From: Pardosa pseudoannulata
Lineage: Eukaryota; Arthropoda; Arachnida; Araneae; Lycosidae
Assembly (NCBI GenBank): GCA_032207245.1
Contig: CM063500.1
Location: forward strand, 79,548,697-79,612,696
Length of the DNA: 64,000 nt
Reading direction: 5' to 3'
The position numbers were made by a program, and so were the translations under genes. Shown here one piece after another: positions 59,581-64,000 of this stretch; within the stretch, counting starts at the first letter, position 1, and the number at the start of each line of letters is the position of its first letter. The notes below the pieces were generated by a model, which ran no database searches, was not told the origin of the DNA, and worked only from the letters and a program-made list of their open reading frames with translations.

Positions 59581-59677
59581 CCCTGGGTTATTAAAAAGAA
59601 GTAGAACTTCTCCACTCTATTAACTTCAGTTTTCTTTCTGTAGCGAAAGTTTCTTTTCATAAAATTACGACTTTCTA

Positions 59678-59678
<1 letters not shown>

Positions 59679-59731
<53 letters not shown>
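59679..59731. repeat. poly(T) run of about 53 bases
   Basis: Essentially uninterrupted T. This could be the reverse complement of a retroposon poly(A) tail or a slippage product; no element is recognisable beside it. Confidence 0.95.
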
Positions 59732-59733
<2 letters not shown>

Positions 59734-60014
59734 TGTTTGAAGAAAAAGAATAGAGTTTTACAACCGAACGAGATAGTAAATATGTTGATCACTTGAATGT
59801 CATAGTCTATTACTCATCATCACAAAAATTGTTTTTTTTTTTCGTGGCTCTAAACTTTTGTCTCACTGTTCTGGTGTTAGTAGTATCTTATATTTTCAAT
59901 ATCCTACATATTAAGGTGGCTTCGCATTGCTAGAAAATGTGATTGAGGAGGTTGCAAAATGAAAAAGTACTGGATGTTTTCAAATGTTCATAAATGAGAT
60001 TTTACCAGTTAGGG

Positions 60015-60196
60015 TCGAACGATGGCTGAACGGGTAGGGCGTGCTGCTGCTTCTCAGTGCTAAAAGTCGTGGGTTTGAATCCTACTGCTTGCATAGATGT
60101 TCGTAGCCGTTCGGAATTGTCTTTAAAGAGTATGTTCCGGTTTCAATAGCTCTTATAATAAAACATTATACCGTAGTTCTCTAAACTAAACCTTAG
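60015..60196 (+). mobile_element. tRNA-derived SINE subfamily copy 5
   Basis: Paralogue of copy 4 within the duplicated block: cgaacgatggctgaacgggt, B-box-like gggtttgaatcct, and 'gtagttctctaaactaaacc' at the end. Confidence 0.8.
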
Positions 60197-60379
60197 CAGT
60201 TAGGTTTAACGTCTTACGAACTATCGTATAACACAAATTTGACCGTATTTGACCACAACGAAGTGATTTAATTTGATTACTGCTTAAAGTTAAAAGTTTA
60301 GATTAGAGAAAAGGTAAAACTTTGAAAATCTGCAAGCTTGCACTGAAAGGTTTTTTTTTTCAGTTCAGTTTTATTTTTT

Positions 60380-61170
60380 TGAGATTTTAAAGGTGAAAAT
60401 TGTCATACATTTTTTACTTAAGTAAAAAAAAAACTAATACTTTTACATAATCCAACATGGAGTTTACTTAGATGGATATGGGAAAAATAGGGCCATTGCA
60501 AAACTCTAACATCACATTATTCAAAATTCTTAATTTTAGAAACTTAAAAGCATTTTCAGTTTATTACTTTATTGAGTATCATTGTTATCCTGTTTTTTCG
60601 TGTTCATCAGTGATTTTTCACTCTTAAAATCTTAAACAGAACAGTAAAAAAAGTAGTGTGGGAGTTTTATTTTGAATATATTTTTACAGAGGGCATTGTT
60701 GAAGCACTTAAAGAGATTTAGAACCTTTCGAGCTGAAAAGTTCTAAACCGCCTATTTTTATTTAAATGTAAGTTCTGCAGTATTTTAGAATTTTTTTACT
60801 AGATCATTAAAAAGTGTTTAACTTGATAAAAGGATTGTTTTGTTATGTGAATTAATCATTATACACACATACATATGCATACATACCCCATGCATTTTGC
60901 ATTTTCATATGCAAAGTGAATAAAAATCTGCTTTCACTTGAAATTTGAAAATTAGAAGCTGAATTTTTAATATAAAATAGAAGCTAATTATTTTATTTTT
61001 TTAACATATATTACATTAATATGAGAGATATATTTATTTAAAGTATTATAAAGGCAGATTTTTAAAATTTTTTTTATTCCTAAAGAGTTTTAAATTATTT
61101 TAAAGTCTGAAATAGCATATGATTTTAAAGTTTTAATTTACAGAATAAAACAGATTTATTTCTTCAATTT
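60380..61170. other. AT-rich intergenic DNA
   Basis: Noncoding; no gene, clear repeat edge or RNA gene seen. Confidence 0.5.
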
Positions 61171-61176
61171 GATATA

Positions 61177-61336
61177 GCCGAACGCTGGCCGATTGGTTAG
61201 GGTGCTGATCGTCGGTATCGGAGTTCGTAGGTTTGATCCCACTATGGCATGGATATTCGTTCCGAATATGGCAGGGATATTCGTAATCGGCTTTAAGCAG
61301 TAGGTCCCGGTCTCATTAGCCCTCGTGTGCAAAACC
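61177..61336 (+). mobile_element. tRNA-derived SINE, copy 6, 3'-truncated
   Basis: Head gccgaacgctggccgattgg, then 'ccactatggcatggatattc' followed by a partial internal duplication ('tatggcagggatattcgtaa') and 'gtaggtcccggtctcattag'; it stops at 'cctcgtgtgcaaaac' without the (aacc)n tail. Confidence 0.8.
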
Positions 61337-61339
61337 TAT

Positions 61340-62190
61340 TTCAAATGTTATGGTGTAAAGGATTTTTTGATTTGATGTATATTTTATTTTATAAAATATA
61401 CTATCTGCAATGACAAAAATAAATCTCTTTATAATTAGTTATTCAAAGACTTGTAATATATTCATTCTAACAAGGATAAAAACATTTTGCTTTTCTCCGA
61501 ATCTAAAAAAAAGAAGCTTTTATAATGTACATTTTAAGTTTCGTAAAGTACTATGCTCTCTAAAGGTAATTGCTTAACCAGAGAACAATGCAATAAGTTC
61601 TCTCTCATTCACAGAAAAATCAAATATGAAAATGATTTTGTCAATTTGTATACCTAAATTATGTAAGGTAATAATTTGTTAGCTAATAAAATGTTGCCAG
61701 CATGATCCCGTATTCACCCATTTAGACTCTCCAAAGTTAAATACTCATTAAGTTATAAAAGGTTGCAAATTAAATAATAAAAGTTAAAGATGATTGATTT
61801 TATAGTATTGAAAAATGGCCTTATTTTAAATAGCATTCCAAAAGTTTCAGTTGGTAACGAGACAAAATCAACCTGTGTCAATTTTCTGTATTTATGTTGA
61901 CAAGTCCGAGTCAACTTTTTGATCTCACGATAAATATTATCGAAAAGTAATCAAATCTGAAGTTAAATATGAAGCCTAATTGTCAGGTGTTAATAGTATT
62001 ATATTTTAGGTATTATTAGTATTATAATTTATTATAAGTTAATTTTAATTTTTATTTTGTGAATCTCAATTATATTAATATGACCAATATATTTTATTTT
62101 GTAAAGGAACATTATAAATGATTTTTTTATGATTTTCAACTTTTTAACAGTTTATAAACTCTTTTTTTAAATTTTAAAATGTCACATAAC
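61340..62190. other. AT-rich intergenic DNA
   Basis: No open frame of note and no recognised repeat. It leads into the satellite-like array. Confidence 0.5.
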
Positions 62191-62199
62191 TTTGAAGGT

Positions 62200-64000
62200 T
62201 TAGGTGTACTGAATGAAAAAGATATTTAATTCCAATTTACTTCGATATAATAATTTAGTTTCTACTATATACATCTCAAAATTTATTTTGCGGGTAAATG
62301 AATGTAAGTTTTTTCATTTTGGATAATTTTTATGTTATTTTAAATTCCTAGTACTTGAAATGACAGAATTAAACATTTTTTCTTAAGCTAAGGCGTTAAT
62401 AAGGAACTTGAGTAAAATTAATTCAATTTACGTTGATATAATACTTTAGTTTCTAGTAATCACATGTCAAAATTTATTTGGCGGGTAAAATAATTTCATT
62501 TTTTTTTCATTGGTGAATAATTTTTATGTTATTTAAAAAATTGTACTACTTAAAATGACAAATATAAATATTTTTTCTTCAGTTAGGCGTTATTAAAGAA
62601 GTTGAATAAATTCTTTCTAAAAAAATTCATAGAAATTACTTTCATATAATAATTTAGTTTATAATATATTTCAAAATTTATTTTGTGGCTCAGCGAATTT
62701 AATTATTTTTATTGGGGTATAATTTTTATTTGGCGGGTAAAATAATTTCATTTTTTATTTTCATAGGTGTATATTTTTTATGCTATTTTAAAAATTATAC
62801 TAATTAAAATGACAAATCTAAATATTTTTTCTTCAGATGGTCGTTATTAAAGAAGTTGAATAAAATTTTTCCTAAAAAAATTCATTAAAATTACTTTGAT
62901 ATAATAATTTAGCTTCTAATATATTTCCAAAATTTATTTTGTGGCTCAGTGAATTTAATTTTTTTCATTAGGGTATAATTTTTATGCTGTTTTGAAAAAT
63001 ATACTTCTTGAAATGACGGAACTAATTTTTTAAGTTAGAGTATTATTAAAGAATTTGAATAAATTTATTCTAAAAAATTCATTCAACTTACTGTGATATA
63101 ATGATTTAATCTCTAACATACACGTTTCAAGATTTATTTTGTGGGTAAATAATATAAAAATTTTTATATGTATATAACTTTTATGTTTTTTTTCAAAAAC
63201 ACACTATTTGAAATGACGAAACTAAATAATTTTTATTACAGTTAGAGCATTATTAAAGAACTTGAATAAAATTCATTCTAAAAAAAATTCAATTTATTTT
63301 GATATAATAATTTAGTTTCTAATATATTTCAAACTTTATTTTGTGGGTTAGTGAATTTAATTTTTTTATTTATGGTATAATTTTTATGTTGTTTTGAAAA
63401 ATATACTACTTAAAATGACGAAACTTTTTTTAGTTAGAGTATTATTAAGAATTTGAATAAAATTCATTCTAAAAAAACCATTCAATTTAATTTGATAAAT
63501 AATTTAGTTTCTAGCATACATATTTCAATATAAATTTGTGGGTAAATAATATTAATTTTTTTTATTTGTATATAAATTTTATGTTATTTTCAAAAATATA
63601 CAATTTGAAATAACGAAACTAAATAATTTTTATTACAGTTAGAGCATTATTAAAGAACTTGAATAAAATTCAATCTAAAAACATTTAATTTACTTTGATA
63701 TAATAATTTAGTTTATAACATACATATTTCAAAAATTATTTTGATTGTAAGCGAATTTAATTTTTTTCGTTGGTGTATAATTTTTATGTTATTTTTAAAA
63801 ATATACTATTTGAAATGACGAAACTAACTTGTTTTTTAGTTAGAGTATTAATAAGAATTCGAATAAAATTCATTCTAAGAAAACCATTCAATTTAATTTG
63901 ATAAATATTTTCGTCTCTAACATACATATTTCAATATAAATTTGTGGGTAAATAATATTAAATTTTTTTATTTGTATATAACTTTCTGTTATTTTCAAAA
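62200..64000. repeat. AT-rich satellite-like tandem array, about 206-bp unit
   Basis: The phrase 'gatataataatttagtttct' or a close variant recurs about nine times, at roughly 62243, 62433, 62643, 62898, 63092, 63299, 63491, 63696 and 63898 (spacing 190-255). Other unit landmarks are 'tttgaaatgacgaaactaa', 'aaatttattttgtgggtaa' and 'gagtattattaaagaatttg'. The array runs past the end of the window. Confidence 0.85.

Larger units (their letters stand above)
57843..60380. repeat. direct repeat pair (57843-58320 and 59912-60380), each carrying a SINE
   Basis: Both copies begin aaggtggcttcgcattgc, include 'gtactggatgttttcaaatg' and end with 'agcttgcactttaaggttt'-like text, about 2.07 kb apart. Because the SINE is at the same position in both, the duplication came after the SINE insertion. 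Confidence 0.8.

Overview
This is an AT-rich (roughly 70% or more A+T) eukaryotic nuclear window. Supporting signs are GT..AG introns, tRNA-derived SINEs with target-site duplications, many short inverted-repeat transposons (MITEs), long (TA)n and (AC)n(AT)n microsatellites, and no operon-like gene packing. The one recognisable cellular gene is an animal XK-related (XKR/CED-8 family) membrane protein. The style suggests an arthropod, possibly a chelicerate such as a spider, but the sequence alone does not prove that.

Layout. 0-7.6 kb: piggyBac-type and hairpin MITEs, local tandem duplications, a rearranged Tc1 (DD34E) transposase relic, a SINE and a short hAT element. 7.6-22.5 kb: the XKR gene, five coding exons on the + strand that join in frame to 440 codons. 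Its introns hold several transposons: two with the CAGGGTTCCCAC-type end, one with a nine-unit internal tandem array, an element with about 820-bp inverted arms and a dead transposase, and a hAT transposase C-terminal relic. 22.5-30 kb: tandem repeats built partly from SINE pieces, a T-rich tract, a piggyBac MITE split by a SINE, and another inverted-repeat element. 30-34 kb: a less AT-rich block with an acidic 381-codon ORF on the - strand. 34-47 kb: three copies of one hAT family with 8-bp duplications, non-LTR reverse transcriptase relics, a mariner/Tc1 relic, and a repeat family whose end carries (AC)n(AT)n. 47-50 kb: no genes seen. 50.2-53.6 kb: layered transposon insertions inside a duplicated block. 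54.1-55.1 kb: a second disordered acidic/Arg-Pro-rich ORF (307 codons) with three 60-bp coding repeats. 55-64 kb: mostly featureless AT-rich DNA with SINEs, a piggyBac-like MITE, tandem duplications and a roughly 206-bp satellite running off the window end.

Only the XKR gene has a confident function: a multi-pass membrane protein of the family that includes caspase-activated phospholipid scramblases. The 31.4-32.5 kb and 54.2-55.1 kb ORFs look like real genes by composition, open length and a good splice acceptor just before each ATG, but I do not recognise either. No operon, CRISPR array, functional tRNA/rRNA gene or viral gene was seen. The strongest unusual structures are transposon architectures and the pair of unrecognised ORFs.
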